A stretch of 64,000 bases of DNA from Erysipelotrichaceae bacterium 66202529. Lineage in GTDB: Bacteria; Bacillota_I; Bacilli_A; Erysipelotrichales; Erysipelotrichaceae. The notes beneath the pieces are model-generated. The model made no database searches, had not been told where the DNA came from, and saw only the letters and a program-made list of their open reading frames with translations. The translations under genes were made by a program, and so were the position numbers. Position 1 is the first letter of the stretch; each line of letters starts with the position of its first letter. This document shows, in pieces, positions 44,005 to 52,851 of this stretch. Where the stretch lies: positions 4,092,001 to 4,156,000 of the forward strand of contig CP046174.1 in the NCBI GenBank assembly GCA_017161075.1. Direction: 5' to 3'.

Positions 44005-44659
44005 TACGAAGAACTCTCCCGCTGAGAGTTCTTTTAAAGAAAGCTCCATCCTGGCTCTTGTAAAGGATTACGGATGGATCACCTTCGCTGCTGCCATTAC
44101 CGCTGCTGCGGTTAATTTCTTCTTCACCTCCACCGGGCTGGCACCGGGAGGAATCACCGGACTCTCTCTGGTTTGCTCCACCGTTTTCGGTATTCCGGTT
44201 TCAACCATGTCCCTGTGTATTTCCATACCGCTGCTCATTTTATCCACAGTTGTTCTGGGAAAGAGCTTCGGTATCAAAACGCTGTATATCACCCTGGCAA
44301 CACCGCTGTTTATGAAGCTGATACCTTCCCTTCATACGACACAGTTTCTTCTGGATATTCATCCGCTTCTGGAATTAGCGGTTGCGGGAATTCTTGGAGG
44401 ACTGCTGGTTGGTTCTGCCATAGGAATCGCCTTAAACCATGCCTGTGCAACAGGCGGTACCGATGTTATAGCACTGCTGATTCAATATGTTTTTAAATTT
44501 TTAAAGGTCAGTGTGATTCTGTTCTTCCTGGATGGCTCTGTAGTAATTGCCTCCGGTGTGATTACACAGAATGCCTTGATATCCGTGTTCAGCTTCTTGT
44601 CTTTGATGGTTATTATTCAGACGATCAGCTTTGTGACTAAGCATAAGCTGACCGCATAA
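43973..44659 (+). CDS. YitT family membrane protein (DUF161)
   Basis: A protein of up to 228 aa with about five or six membrane segments, of the YitT/DUF161 family: AVNFFFTSTGLAPGGITGLSLV, LGKSFGIKTLYITLATPLF, LAVAGILGGLLVGSAIGIALNHACATGGTDVIALL. The function is unknown. The C-terminal DUF2179 domain found in longer members is absent. The start is uncertain: the ATG at 43973 overlaps the epimerase-like gene by 32 bases without a clear ribosome site, and a terminator-like hairpin sits within the first 20 codons. A non-ATG start after the hairpin (about 44040) is possible. Confidence 0.7.
   Translation: MPQQKNTVLNNTKNSPAESSFKESSILALVKDYGWITFAAAITAAAVNFFFTSTGLAPGGITGLSLVCSTVFGIPVSTMSLCISIPLLILSTVVLGKSFGIKTLYITLATPLFMKLIPSLHTTQFLLDIHPLLELAVAGILGGLLVGSAIGIALNHACATGGTDVIALLIQYVFKFLKVSVILFFLDGSVVIASGVITQNALISVFSFLSLMVIIQTISFVTKHKLTA
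44009..44035 (+). terminator. Hairpin between the epimerase-like gene and YitT
   Basis: AAGAACTCTC and GAGAGTTCTT form a perfect 10-bp stem with loop CCGCT, followed by TT and A's. Good stem, weak T-run; it lies inside the annotated start of the YitT frame. Confidence 0.65.
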
Positions 44660-44663
44660 GCAA

Positions 44664-44706
44664 AAAATCCTGATTGTAAGGCTATACGTCTTCTAATCAG
44701 GATTTT
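44664..44706 (+). terminator. Terminator after the YitT gene
   Basis: AAAATCCTGATT pairs perfectly with AATCAGGATTTT around a 19-base loop, followed by GTTT. Confidence 0.78.
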
Positions 44707-44878
44707 GTTTATATCAATCTTTCTTCTCTATTAAGCAATTCTATTTCCTCTGAATTTCATGCGAATTGCTGTAATTAAACGTAATGACAGGCATTGCATA
44801 TTGTGTCATATACAAAACCATATCCTGCTTTATATTCTTATGTAAACAGATAGCTGCATAGAGAGTTAAAACAGAGCA

Positions 44879-45925
44879 TTAAGGAAGCTGTGAGATTTCC
44901 CATTGGTAATCCAGATAAGATGAAAAATCTAGTTCTTCATCAAAATAGTATAGCTCTTCAAAATTCATATTACTCTGAACAACACCTGAATCGAAATACT
45001 CAGTATATGATGTATCATCCTTTTCATAAGTAATCAACATCATATAGTTTCTTGTAAATAATAAATTTTCTCTTGCCTTTTTTAATTCAAACGTTGGTGT
45101 TATTATAATTTCATCGCCTTTATGTAATTGTATACGAATATTTTTAGGATCGATATCTTTATAATCTTTATCTCCATTTTTATTACTTACATGAATACTT
45201 AAATTTGAAACCGTAGTGTCATCTCTGAATTCCCCTATTTCTTTCAATGTAACATCTTTTTTAATAGTGAATGCATATTCAAATCTGAATTTCTGTTTGT
45301 AGGAAGCAACTGTCTTAGCATATAGTGAGGAAGTATTTATTGCATCAATGTCATCTCTATAATTTTTATTATTCAAAAGCTTAATATGAATTGATTGTGA
45401 ATATAATTCTTTGTCACCATCCAGTATTTTCAGCTGCGTAATTTCATTTTCTTGATAATTCATGATGAATCCATTTGTTAGTGCTATGTCAATTTGATAG
45501 ATATGAAAGTTTTTCAATTCATTCTTTTCTGCTTTTTTTTCAAATTCATTTTTGAAGCTTTCCTGATCTTCCAGGTGTTCGCGTCTTTTCTTTGCGTCAT
45601 TTTCACCTAAAGCTGATATATCTCTATTCCAATCATACCCATTTTCAGTAGCCCAGACAAACCAAGGCTTCTTATCTGTCATATTTATTTTTTTATAATC
45701 TATATCATAGTCGATTCCTAGATTTGAAGTTAATTCAACCCTTAAATCTTTAATTTCGTTTTTTGATATTACATCTACCGGGATTATATTATTTCTACCG
45801 GTATCATCAATATAGATAATATCTAAAGATGAAGCAGATGTCTTGACCATTCCTTTTGAACTTTCCTGCTTACAGCCTGCTGCTAATAGTAGTATTATAA
45901 AAAAAACATATATTTTTTTATGCAT
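44879..45925 (-). CDS. Lipoprotein, unknown
   Basis: A 348-aa exported lipoprotein. The signal is KKIYVFFIILLLAAGC with lipobox LAAG and lipidated C18. I use the ATG at 45925, which has GAAGGAGG upstream; the ORF continues 10 codons further. The mature protein is polar and beta-rich (IRIQLHKGDEIIITPTF, YMMLITYEKDDTSYTEYF) with no family I recognise. Codon use is AT-richer than its neighbours (AAA, GAT, TTT, AAT dominate) and it is flanked by AT-rich gaps, so it may be a later acquisition. Transcribed alone. Confidence 0.75.
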   Translation of the reverse strand: MHKKIYVFFIILLLAAGCKQESSKGMVKTSASSLDIIYIDDTGRNNIIPVDVISKNEIKDLRVELTSNLGIDYDIDYKKINMTDKKPWFVWATENGYDWNRDISALGENDAKKRREHLEDQESFKNEFEKKAEKNELKNFHIYQIDIALTNGFIMNYQENEITQLKILDGDKELYSQSIHIKLLNNKNYRDDIDAINTSSLYAKTVASYKQKFRFEYAFTIKKDVTLKEIGEFRDDTTVSNLSIHVSNKNGDKDYKDIDPKNIRIQLHKGDEIIITPTFELKKARENLLFTRNYMMLITYEKDDTSYTEYFDSGVVQSNMNFEELYYFDEELDFSSYLDYQWEISQLP

Positions 45926-46424
45926 AAAGCCTCCTTCTGTTATCTTGCATAGCATACAAAATTAGCAGGATTTTATATATCCTTTTCCTTATTCGTTAGA
46001 AGAAATATTGAGCATTAAGCTTTCCTTATGCACATTTCTACAATTTCCTAGAACAAATTGCTTGTATACACCATTTATAGCTATGACCATTATGATTCTG
46101 GAAAATGCTCATTTAATAATATCATGACATTATTAAGTTTACAAACTTTATAATCAATATAAAAACAAAACAGACATTTTTAATCATTATTCTTACTATA
46201 TAGATTTCACTTCTAAGTACCAAGTATTCGTACAGTAAAATGAAATGGTATTCATATAAAAAAATCAAATGTCTTCCTAATTTTATGAATCAATTTTTAA
46301 ATCCCTGCAAAATATTTAATTCTTTTGACTTTTTTCAAAAGAAATATACACTTATAAGTAAGAAAACTGTCACATATAGATTATTTTTCAGTCTAATAGA
46401 TAGGAAGCAAAGGAGGCTGATAGT
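45926..46424. other. AT-rich intergenic region
   Basis: No supported gene. A 67-codon frame at 46240-46443 has no ribosome site and overlaps the sigma gene. An inverted repeat CTTTTGA / TCAAAAG (46322-46341) lies about 90 bases upstream of the sigma gene and could be an operator. Confidence 0.55.
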
Positions 46425-47279
46425 ATGCAGCAGGAAGAAATAAACAAACGAATTGATCAGGCGGTTCAGGGAGACCGCAGTGCATTGGAGGAGGTGCTGG
46501 CAGAAATACAGGATATGGTATTCAATCTGTCACTGCGTATGCTGGGAACGATTGCAGATGCACAGGATGCCACACAGGAAATCCTTATAAAGGTCATGAC
46601 CAGCATTTCCACCTTTCGCAAGGAAAGCAAATTTCAGACCTGGGTATACCGGATTGCTGTTAATTATCTAATGGATGTACGAAGCTCGATGTTTGCTCAG
46701 CATCCTCTGGATTTTGATTTCTATGCAAATGATTTGCGTGCAAGCTATGTACCGGATGAAGAAGAAGCCCTGACAGGCTGTACAAGGGAGGAGGCCGCAA
46801 GAGAACTGAAGCTCTCCTGTACCAATGTCATGCTGCAATGCCTGAAACCTCAGGATCGCTGTATTTATATTCTCGGAACCATGTTTCACATTGACAGTCG
46901 AAGTGCCGCAGAGATACTGAATATGACACCGGAGGCATATCGCCAGCGGCTATCTCGTGCAAGAAAACGCATGGCTACTTTTTTAAGTGAATATTGCGGA
47001 GCTGTATCCAATGGCTTCTGTCAGTGTGACAAACGGATACCCTATGCGGTGATGACACATCGTCTTCAACCGCAGAATCTGGAATACAGCAGAATGAAGA
47101 CACTGGATAAACGTATTTTAAATGAATTTTGTAATCATATGGAACAAATAGAGGAAATTATGGACAGCTTTGATCAGCTGCCGGCCTTCCGCTGCACGCT
47201 GGATGCAAAACGCTTGTTGAAGGAGCTTGTGGAATCAGACCTGATGAAAAAAGTTCAAAATACAAAGGAGGCTGCTTAA
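46425..47279 (+). CDS. Sigma-70 family RNA polymerase sigma factor with Cys-containing C-terminal extension
   Basis: ECF-like sigma factor of 284 aa. Region 2 reads FNLSLRMLGTIADAQDATQEILIKVMTSISTFR, with KFQTWVYRIAVNYLMDV. Region 4 reads CIYILGTMFHIDSRSAAEILNMTPEAYRQRLSRARKRMATFL. Then about 95 extra residues follow, starting with C191, C199 and C201 (CGAVSNGFCQC), a possible metal site, and a helical tail. The extension may sense a ligand in place of an anti-sigma factor; no anti-sigma gene is adjacent. Translation begins after AAGGAGG, and the DUF2461 gene follows by 1 base. Confidence 0.88.
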   Translation: MQQEEINKRIDQAVQGDRSALEEVLAEIQDMVFNLSLRMLGTIADAQDATQEILIKVMTSISTFRKESKFQTWVYRIAVNYLMDVRSSMFAQHPLDFDFYANDLRASYVPDEEEALTGCTREEAARELKLSCTNVMLQCLKPQDRCIYILGTMFHIDSRSAAEILNMTPEAYRQRLSRARKRMATFLSEYCGAVSNGFCQCDKRIPYAVMTHRLQPQNLEYSRMKTLDKRILNEFCNHMEQIEEIMDSFDQLPAFRCTLDAKRLLKELVESDLMKKVQNTKEAA

Positions 47280-47280
47280 T

Positions 47281-47958
47281 ATGTCCCTTATGATGGAATA
47301 TTTACAAGAGCTTCAGAAAAACAACAACCGGGAGTGGTTTCAAAACCATAAGGAGCTGCGAAAGGCTGCAGAGGCGGAGTTTGAGGAGCTACTTCAGGAG
47401 CTGATGGAACGCATTGCCTGCTTTGATCCCTCCATCATTGGATTCTCACCGAAAGAGCTGACCTTTAAGCAGGTGCGGGATACCCGATTCAGTAAGGATA
47501 AGACACCTTATTTACCAGCATTTCGTGCCCATATATCCGCAAAGAGAAAGCTCCCTGTTCCGGTTGGCTATTATATTCATCTGATGCCGGATAATCAAAG
47601 CTTTCTTGGCGGAGGACTGTTTGCGGATATGTTTAAGGACGCAACTGCCATGATGCGGGAAGCTATTGCCAAAAAACCGGATGAATTTGCTTCAATCATA
47701 AACGCACCTTCCTTTCAGAAGCATTTCACTATCCATGGAACGAAATTAAAGCGTGTACCGAAAGGATATGATCCAGAGCATGCAATGGCTGAATATCTCT
47801 GTCATAAAAGCTGGTGTTTGGAATATCCGCTTACGGATGATGAAGTGGAAGACCGTGAACAATTCCTGTCTCTGGCATCAACTATATTTCAAAGAATGAA
47901 GCCATTTCATGATTTCATGAATGCAGCATTGAAGGATTTTCAGTTTCCACAGCGATAA
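47281..47958 (+). CDS. DUF2461 family protein
   Basis: A 225-aa cytosolic protein of the DUF2461/TIGR02453 family. The signature NNNREWFQNHKE near the start, then FKQVRDTRFSKDKTPY and YYIHLMPDNQSFLGGGLF are all present, as is the LKRVPKGYDPEH segment. Function unknown. It is coupled to the preceding sigma factor gene by a 1-base gap, an unusual partner. Confidence 0.88.
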   Translation: MSLMMEYLQELQKNNNREWFQNHKELRKAAEAEFEELLQELMERIACFDPSIIGFSPKELTFKQVRDTRFSKDKTPYLPAFRAHISAKRKLPVPVGYYIHLMPDNQSFLGGGLFADMFKDATAMMREAIAKKPDEFASIINAPSFQKHFTIHGTKLKRVPKGYDPEHAMAEYLCHKSWCLEYPLTDDEVEDREQFLSLASTIFQRMKPFHDFMNAALKDFQFPQR

Positions 47959-48485
47959 GAAGCATACAAGCTGCGTTACTGAGGCTGGTTCGGATTTTTT
48001 AATACAAAGAAGTGAAGCTTCTGTATTATTGAGCCTTACCTATATTTATGCTCAGGAACCAGCAGGAAATAAAATAATTAAAAGCAGCTTTATCCATGCT
48101 TATATTCAGGAAGTGTGCCCGAAAAAATGGAAATAGAGGAAAAGCTTCGAGTATCTATTTGTCACAATGGGCAAATCGTACATCTGTAAAAAATGAGAGA
48201 AGAAGGAAAACTCCAGGCAATCACAGGAATCTTTCCTTCTTCATTTTGTTTCTTAACTGTGTATCTGAAAATAAACTAGGTAGCTCCATTCTTGCTTCCT
48301 TTTACCGCTCATATTGCTGGATATGATCAATATTTGCATAAGAGCAAGTGGCAGTATCGTAAAAGTCTTTTCTTTTTTAAACGCTGAGGCTTTCCTCATC
48401 GTATTGTAAGGCATACATAACCGTTATTTACGAATGACAGCTCCTGCATGTAATGCTGGCTGCTTGGATATAGTGCGCATTGCTG
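47959..48485. other. Intergenic region downstream of the sigma/DUF2461 pair
   Basis: No supported gene. It holds a weak hairpin near 48002-48030 (AATACAAAGAAG / CTTCTGTATT) and the perfect hairpin at 48199. A 76-codon frame at 48096-48326 lacks a ribosome site. Confidence 0.55.
48199..48250. terminator. Perfect 11-bp hairpin
   Basis: GAAGAAGGAAA pairs with TTTCCTTCTTC around a 22-base loop; ATTTTGTTT follows on the plus strand. A probable terminator, possibly for both directions. Confidence 0.65.
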
Positions 48486-49202
48486 TTACACACGTATGGC
48501 CGCTTCTGTTTGAAATGACTGGCCGTCAGTATAAGGAATCCCATAGAATTGCGCCAGCATCTTTTTCCATGCTGTATCCAGATTCTCATCCAGCTGAAAC
48601 AAACCGGAATTGCCTACGATGAACACCTCGACTCCTGCATCACGCAATTCTGAGAAGGTCGTCGCATTACAGGAGCCATCCACCTCAATCAGGTAATGAT
48701 ATCCATGCTTCACCTTCAGCTTGCGAGCCTCCTTTATCTTATCCAGCATTTCCCGGATAAAGGCCTGCCCGGCAAAGCCTGGATCAACGCTCATAATGGT
48801 GATTTTATCAACCAGGTGTAGATAATGCTGTACATAGGATAAGGGAGTAGCCGGGTTCAAAACGATACCGGCTTTGCATCCGAGATCATGAATTTTATGC
48901 AGAATACGGAAGGCGTCGGAGTTAATGGTTTCCGCATGCGGCGAGATATAGGCAGCCTTTGCCTTTGCCAGAGTAACGATATAATCATCCGGATTCGTCA
49001 CCATCAGATGGCAGTCTAACGGAACGCTGCTGATGCGGGATATTGCTTCTACAAAATCCGGAGAAAGTGTAATGTTTTTGACAAAATGACCATCCATTAT
49101 GTCAATGTGATAGAAATCGGCATGTGAATTTAAGATTTGAATCTGTTCCTTAATTTTCAACAGATCCATGCACATTATCGATGGACTGAACATAGGCTTC
49201 AT
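48486..49202 (-). CDS. alsE: D-allulose-6-phosphate 3-epimerase-like protein
   Basis: Interconverts D-allulose 6-phosphate and D-fructose 6-phosphate in allose use. The 238-aa protein is strongly AlsE-like in recall: SPSIMCMDLLKIKEQI, HADFYHIDIMDGHFVKN, LDCHLMV, VDPGFAGQAFI, EVDGSCNATT and VEVFIVGNSGLF. Metal ligands are H32, D34, H65 and D175. The start at 49202 has AAAGGAGG 8 bases upstream; an ATG 6 bases earlier is too close. A LacI-type operator lies 19 bases upstream. No allose kinase or permease is visible next to it. Confidence 0.88.
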   Translation of the reverse strand: MKPMFSPSIMCMDLLKIKEQIQILNSHADFYHIDIMDGHFVKNITLSPDFVEAISRISSVPLDCHLMVTNPDDYIVTLAKAKAAYISPHAETINSDAFRILHKIHDLGCKAGIVLNPATPLSYVQHYLHLVDKITIMSVDPGFAGQAFIREMLDKIKEARKLKVKHGYHYLIEVDGSCNATTFSELRDAGVEVFIVGNSGLFQLDENLDTAWKKMLAQFYGIPYTDGQSFQTEAAIRV

Positions 49203-49220
49203 AAGCATTTCCTCCTTTTG

Positions 49221-49234
49221 CGTAAACGTTTACG
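49221..49234 (-). promoter_or_regulatory. LacI-type operator at alsE
   Basis: CGTAAACGTTTACG is a perfect 14-bp palindrome between the lacI-like gene and alsE, next to the alsE ribosome site. It nearly matches the site upstream of the regulator at 50278. Confidence 0.8.
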
Positions 49235-49267
49235 TTGCTGTTCTTTTGAAAGCTCACCTTCGTGAGC

Positions 49268-50260
49268 TCAGGTTGATTCTCTTATGCAAAGTGATACCGG
49301 TATAATAAATTCCTGCTTTTCCAGCGCATGATGAATCCGCTTCAGCAGCGCATCTCCTGCCGCTTCCGCCATCAGCTCTGTATTTTGTGTAATCGTCGTC
49401 AGTGCCGGGTGGCAGAACTGCGATATGGATACATTATCGAAGCCGACAATTTTTACCTGCTCTGGAACCTGGATATTCTGTGCATGCAAGGCATTCAGAC
49501 AGGCCAGAGCCATATTGTCATTGGTCGCAAATACGCCGTCAAAGAAACAGCCTTTGTCCGAAAGCAGCTGTGTGACAGTGGTAAATACACTGGTATAATC
49601 ACTTTTTGTCATGATTTCCCAATCCTCATGAAATGGTATATCAGCCTCTTCCAGAGCTTCCAGATAACCGCTTCTCCTCTGCCGGATTGTTGACGCCCGC
49701 TTTTGATCCCTTAACAGCAAAATACGCCTGCACTGCTTCTGAATCAATTCTCTTGCGGCAAGATATCCGCCCTGACGATTGTCGGAATGGACAAAGATAT
49801 GCACATCCTCCGGCTTTCGGTCGATATAAACGACGGGTATGGAGAATGCGGATTCCTGTATCGGATTTGCATTCTGTCCTGAGATATAAATGATTCCCTC
49901 TACCTGCTGCTCCATCAGATTGCGGATATGAAGCTGTTCAATTTCAATATCCTCATGAGAATCACAAATCAAAACAGAATACTGATGCTTGAGGAAAAAC
50001 AGCTCCAGATTGCGGATGATCCTCGCGAAAAATTCATTGGTGATATCCGGAACAATGACACCGATGTTCCGGCTTCTCTGTGTCCGAAGCCCCTGAGCAT
50101 TTTTGTTCAGTTGAAAGCCATATTCCTCAATCACCCTGCGTACACGAAGTTCCGTTTGCCTGGAATAGCCCCCCTTTTCGTGGAGAACGCGGGAAACCGT
50201 TGCGGTGGACACCTGTGCAAGCCGTGCGATATCTATAATATTATATTTATGATGCTCCAA
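49268..50260 (-). CDS. LacI family transcriptional regulator
   Basis: A 330-aa repressor. HTH and hinge at residues 7-60 (NIIDIARLAQVSTATVSRVLHEKGGYSRQTELRVRRVIEEYGF), then a periplasmic-binding-protein core (IGVIVPDITNEFFARIIRN; FDGVFATNDNMALACLNAL; VKIVGFDNVSISQFCHPALTTI). Palindromes of the TAAACGTTTA type lie upstream of this gene and of alsE, so it is probably autoregulated and represses alsE. The effector is probably a sugar or sugar phosphate. The hairpin GAGCTCAC-GAAG-GTGAGCTTTC just after the stop may terminate it. Confidence 0.92.
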   Translation of the reverse strand: MEHHKYNIIDIARLAQVSTATVSRVLHEKGGYSRQTELRVRRVIEEYGFQLNKNAQGLRTQRSRNIGVIVPDITNEFFARIIRNLELFFLKHQYSVLICDSHEDIEIEQLHIRNLMEQQVEGIIYISGQNANPIQESAFSIPVVYIDRKPEDVHIFVHSDNRQGGYLAARELIQKQCRRILLLRDQKRASTIRQRRSGYLEALEEADIPFHEDWEIMTKSDYTSVFTTVTQLLSDKGCFFDGVFATNDNMALACLNALHAQNIQVPEQVKIVGFDNVSISQFCHPALTTITQNTELMAEAAGDALLKRIHHALEKQEFIIPVSLCIREST

Positions 50261-50277
50261 GCTTACACCTCCTTTTA

Positions 50278-50291
50278 CGTAAACGTTTAAC
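50278..50291 (-). promoter_or_regulatory. LacI-type operator upstream of the regulator gene
   Basis: CGTAAACGTTTAAC contains the perfect palindrome TAAACGTTTA (50280-50289), 18 bases before the start codon. Together with 49221-49234 this defines the binding motif. Confidence 0.75.
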
Positions 50292-50528
50292 TAATTCCAT
50301 CTATATCATAGCCAAATTTCTTGTGCTTGTCAACATAGAAATAGCAGGAAGGGATGAAAAGAGATGGGAAGCCTTCGTATACGCACAGAAAACAGCAGAT
50401 ACCGTACTGGTGATCTACCGTTTTCACTGCTATGTGTATTCATTTTAAAGGGAATACTGCATTGTTCTTTAAAGCCTTATTCCTGTTCCAACCTATTTAA
50501 TTTCCATCCTATACAAAAGTCTCGCAGC

Positions 50529-51551
50529 TTACCGCTTTTTCTTTGTTCCCTGCATCGTACATGAGCCCTTACAATATACAGCCTGTATCGTTCTGCTTTC
50601 TAAACGAAGGCAGTACAGCATATGCAGCAGAAAGGCAATCGCAGCAATCAGAAGCAGAATCTCCAGTTTTATGAGAAACCATAGCAGGAAAAAAGGAAAA
50701 AATGCAAAGGAGAAGGCATGCAGCTTCATACTCACCTCGATAACGGCACACCTTTTCCAGTAGGTATCTCTGTGCGTATCAAAGTGGCAAAAAACGAATT
50801 GCAGAAAACGGTCTGCCAGCTTCTGATATCGCATAAGCATAAGCTGTCCCGGTGTGAATGTAAGGTTGGGAAACAGCCTGCTTAAAACCATTTCGCGATG
50901 CAGCTTGCGCTTCATACATACCGGAAGACAGAGAAACAGCCCTATGATAACACTCATACAAAACAAGAGAATCAGCAGCCACAGACTGGCAAATGCCGGA
51001 CTCCAGTCCCTGGCATTCAGAATACAGAAGATAAGAAAAACAGGAACAAGCCGTTTGGTCACATTAACAATCGTGATGGTTCCCATAGCCGACAGATAGC
51101 CCTGTGAGGTTTTATAACAGCCATAGAGAAAGCCTGTCAGATACAGCAGCTGCATACATAGCAGAAAGGGCAGAATAAGCGATGAGTATGTTTTTCGCAG
51201 CAGAATATACACACCAATACCAAGCACAGCAGCAGGAATCTGAAACAGCAACAGCACTGCCAGCTTCGCAAGAAAGTCTTTGCGGCAGGTGAGCGGATAA
51301 GCTAGAAATGTACGCCAGGAAAGCGGTGGTTCCCCCTCCCATGCAATCAGATACAAGATGCTTAAAAACAGAAAGGATGCCAGAACTGCGGCTGCCTGTA
51401 TCTGAAGCTCCTGTAAGCGTGCACTATTATCGCCTACTGTAACATTGTAGGACTGTATACCGCTGCAATAGACATACAAAAGCAGCGCCAAGGGAACCAG
51501 ATACTGCCATTTCCTGCTGCGTAAAATACGCAGAAGCTCATAACGTATCAT
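50529..51551 (-). CDS. ABC exporter permease, unknown
   Basis: A 340-aa membrane protein with about eight hydrophobic segments (WQYLVPLALLLYVYCS; AAVLASFLFLSILYLIAW; LAVLLLFQIPAAVLGIGVYILL; LILLFCMSVIIGLFLCLPV; FSFAFFPFFLLWFLIKLEILLLIAAIAFLLHMLY). Its ATG overlaps the ATPase stop by 4 bases. I do not recognise a closer family; the membership in the MerR-controlled operon makes a multidrug or peptide exporter plausible. The basic ends (CTMQGTKKKR) would be cytosolic. Confidence 0.72.
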   Translation of the reverse strand: MIRYELLRILRSRKWQYLVPLALLLYVYCSGIQSYNVTVGDNSARLQELQIQAAAVLASFLFLSILYLIAWEGEPPLSWRTFLAYPLTCRKDFLAKLAVLLLFQIPAAVLGIGVYILLRKTYSSLILPFLLCMQLLYLTGFLYGCYKTSQGYLSAMGTITIVNVTKRLVPVFLIFCILNARDWSPAFASLWLLILLFCMSVIIGLFLCLPVCMKRKLHREMVLSRLFPNLTFTPGQLMLMRYQKLADRFLQFVFCHFDTHRDTYWKRCAVIEVSMKLHAFSFAFFPFFLLWFLIKLEILLLIAAIAFLLHMLYCLRLESRTIQAVYCKGSCTMQGTKKKR

Positions 51552-52216
51552 ACCGCATCCTCCTCCAGCTGGAAGAATTGTGTGATTTCCATATGGTTTT
51601 TGGTATCTAGTATCAGCCGATGACCATCCAGGACAAGCAAACGGTCAGCTATCGGTACAATACCGGCTGCAGTGTGACTGGTAATCAGGAATACTGTATC
51701 CTGAGATTTCTTACGAATCAGCTCACACAGGCATTCACTGCTTTTCGCATCAATGGCAACAAACGGCTCATCCATGATAATCATATCCGCATTACTGAGC
51801 AGAATGCAGGCAATCCCCGCTTTCTGTTCTTGCCCGGAGCTGCACTGATCAATGCGTTGCTCCAGATAATCAATGGATAGCGCCTGCAGAACCTCCTGCA
51901 CTGCCTTATCCTGTAAGTTTAGATTTTTGCCATGAAAGGAACGGTAAAAATAACGCAGATTTTCCAGTACCGTCAGATGCCGATACAGGGGATGCGAAAA
52001 CGGCAGATAGCCAATCGTCATTTCTGTTCGCTCAATGGTGCCATAATCTAAAGGAAGAAATCCGCAAAGCACATTCAGAAGTGTACTTTTACCGGCTCCG
52101 TTTTTACCAGTCAGCAGAATGCAGCCATCCCCTTGCTGTATGGTAAGATTCAAATCCTCCAAAATCCAGTCCGTATCATAGGCAAAGCATACCTTATTCA
52201 GCGTGATCTGTTTCAT
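51548..52216 (-). CDS. ABC transporter ATP-binding protein, MerR-operon type
   Basis: ATPase of 222 aa from the ATG at 52216, which has AAGGAGA upstream; the frame continues 7 codons further. Walker A is LTGKNGAGKSTL, signature region is IDQCSSGQEQKAGIA, Walker B is ADMIIMDEPFVAID, and LITSHTAAG carries the switch histidine. The signature SSGQEQ is slightly off standard. It overlaps the merR-like gene by 23 bases upstream and the permease by 4 downstream, giving a three-gene operon. Confidence 0.9.
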   Translation of the reverse strand: MKQITLNKVCFAYDTDWILEDLNLTIQQGDGCILLTGKNGAGKSTLLNVLCGFLPLDYGTIERTEMTIGYLPFSHPLYRHLTVLENLRYFYRSFHGKNLNLQDKAVQEVLQALSIDYLEQRIDQCSSGQEQKAGIACILLSNADMIIMDEPFVAIDAKSSECLCELIRKKSQDTVFLITSHTAAGIVPIADRLLVLDGHRLILDTKNHMEITQFFQLEEDAV

Positions 52217-52826
52217 TTTGCCCTCTCCTTTCCTCATACAGGCTGCGCAGTCTTCGAATTCCCAAAAATAACAAATAGTCTAAAGGACTTTCCAGACGGG
52301 AGGATGCTCTGCCGATGACATAAAACACATGACCAAGCAGCAGAAATCCAATGACAGGATATGGCATATATTCATTATCAAGCAAAAGTGTCGCAAGCAT
52401 GACCTCCACTACAATAAAGGAAGATACGCTATACTTAGCAGACTGTGGTTCCTGGATATCTTGCCACGCTGCTTCCATCTCCTGATCTACAGTCTGGAGA
52501 AGCTCTGTATTCTTCTCCTCCAAAAGTCCTGCAACTTTTTCCATATAAAAATTTTGCAGCTCACATTGTGCGAGCTTTTTTTCCAGCTGCTCCCTTTGCG
52601 TATCCAGTAGCTGCAGCTTCTTTTCCTGTAACAGCAGCTGCATATCCGCAAGTGACACATCCATTCTGCGCAATATTTTTATGAGCATCAGCATTCGGAC
52701 ATGCTCCTGTGTGTAACAGCGGTATCCGCTCTCATCCCTTGCAATATGCAGCAACCCTTTCTTCTCATACAAATTGATTGCTTTCCTACTTAATCCGGTT
52801 ATACATACAACCTCCTGAATCCTCAT
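52194..52826 (-). CDS. MerR family transcriptional regulator
   Basis: A 210-aa regulator. N-terminal winged helix (VVCITGLSRKAINLYEKKGLLHIARDESGYRCYTQEHVRMLMLIKILRRMDVSLADMQLLL), long coiled dimerisation helix (QLLDTQREQLEKKLAQCELQ), then a C-terminal part of about 90 residues with two hydrophobic stretches (SSFIVVEVMLATLLLDNEYMPYPVIGFLLLGHVFYVIG), perhaps membrane-associated. It heads the ABC operon and is probably autoregulated through the promoter upstream. Confidence 0.88.
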   Translation of the reverse strand: MRIQEVVCITGLSRKAINLYEKKGLLHIARDESGYRCYTQEHVRMLMLIKILRRMDVSLADMQLLLQEKKLQLLDTQREQLEKKLAQCELQNFYMEKVAGLLEEKNTELLQTVDQEMEAAWQDIQEPQSAKYSVSSFIVVEVMLATLLLDNEYMPYPVIGFLLLGHVFYVIGRASSRLESPLDYLLFLGIRRLRSLYEERRGQNETDHAE

Positions 52827-52834
52827 ACCATATC

Positions 52835-52850
52835 ACCTCATATTTGAGGT
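52835..52850 (-). promoter_or_regulatory. Palindrome over the MerR ribosome site
   Basis: ACCTCA and TGAGGT form a perfect 6-bp inverted repeat around AAATA-type spacer (TATT). It covers the Shine-Dalgarno region of the merR-like gene and lies just downstream of the -10, so it is either a second operator or an RNA hairpin. Confidence 0.5.
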
Positions 52851-52851
52851 T

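Noticed and set aside
46240..46443. 67-codon frame before the second sigma factor
   Set aside because: Lys/Phe-rich composition expected from AT-rich DNA, no ribosome site, and it overlaps the sigma gene start.
48096..48326. 76-codon frame in the gap before alsE
   Set aside because: It spans a perfect terminator-like hairpin and has no ribosome site.
50364..50564. 66-codon frame between lacI and the ABC permease
   Set aside because: Low-quality composition, weak initiation, and it runs into the opposite-strand permease gene.
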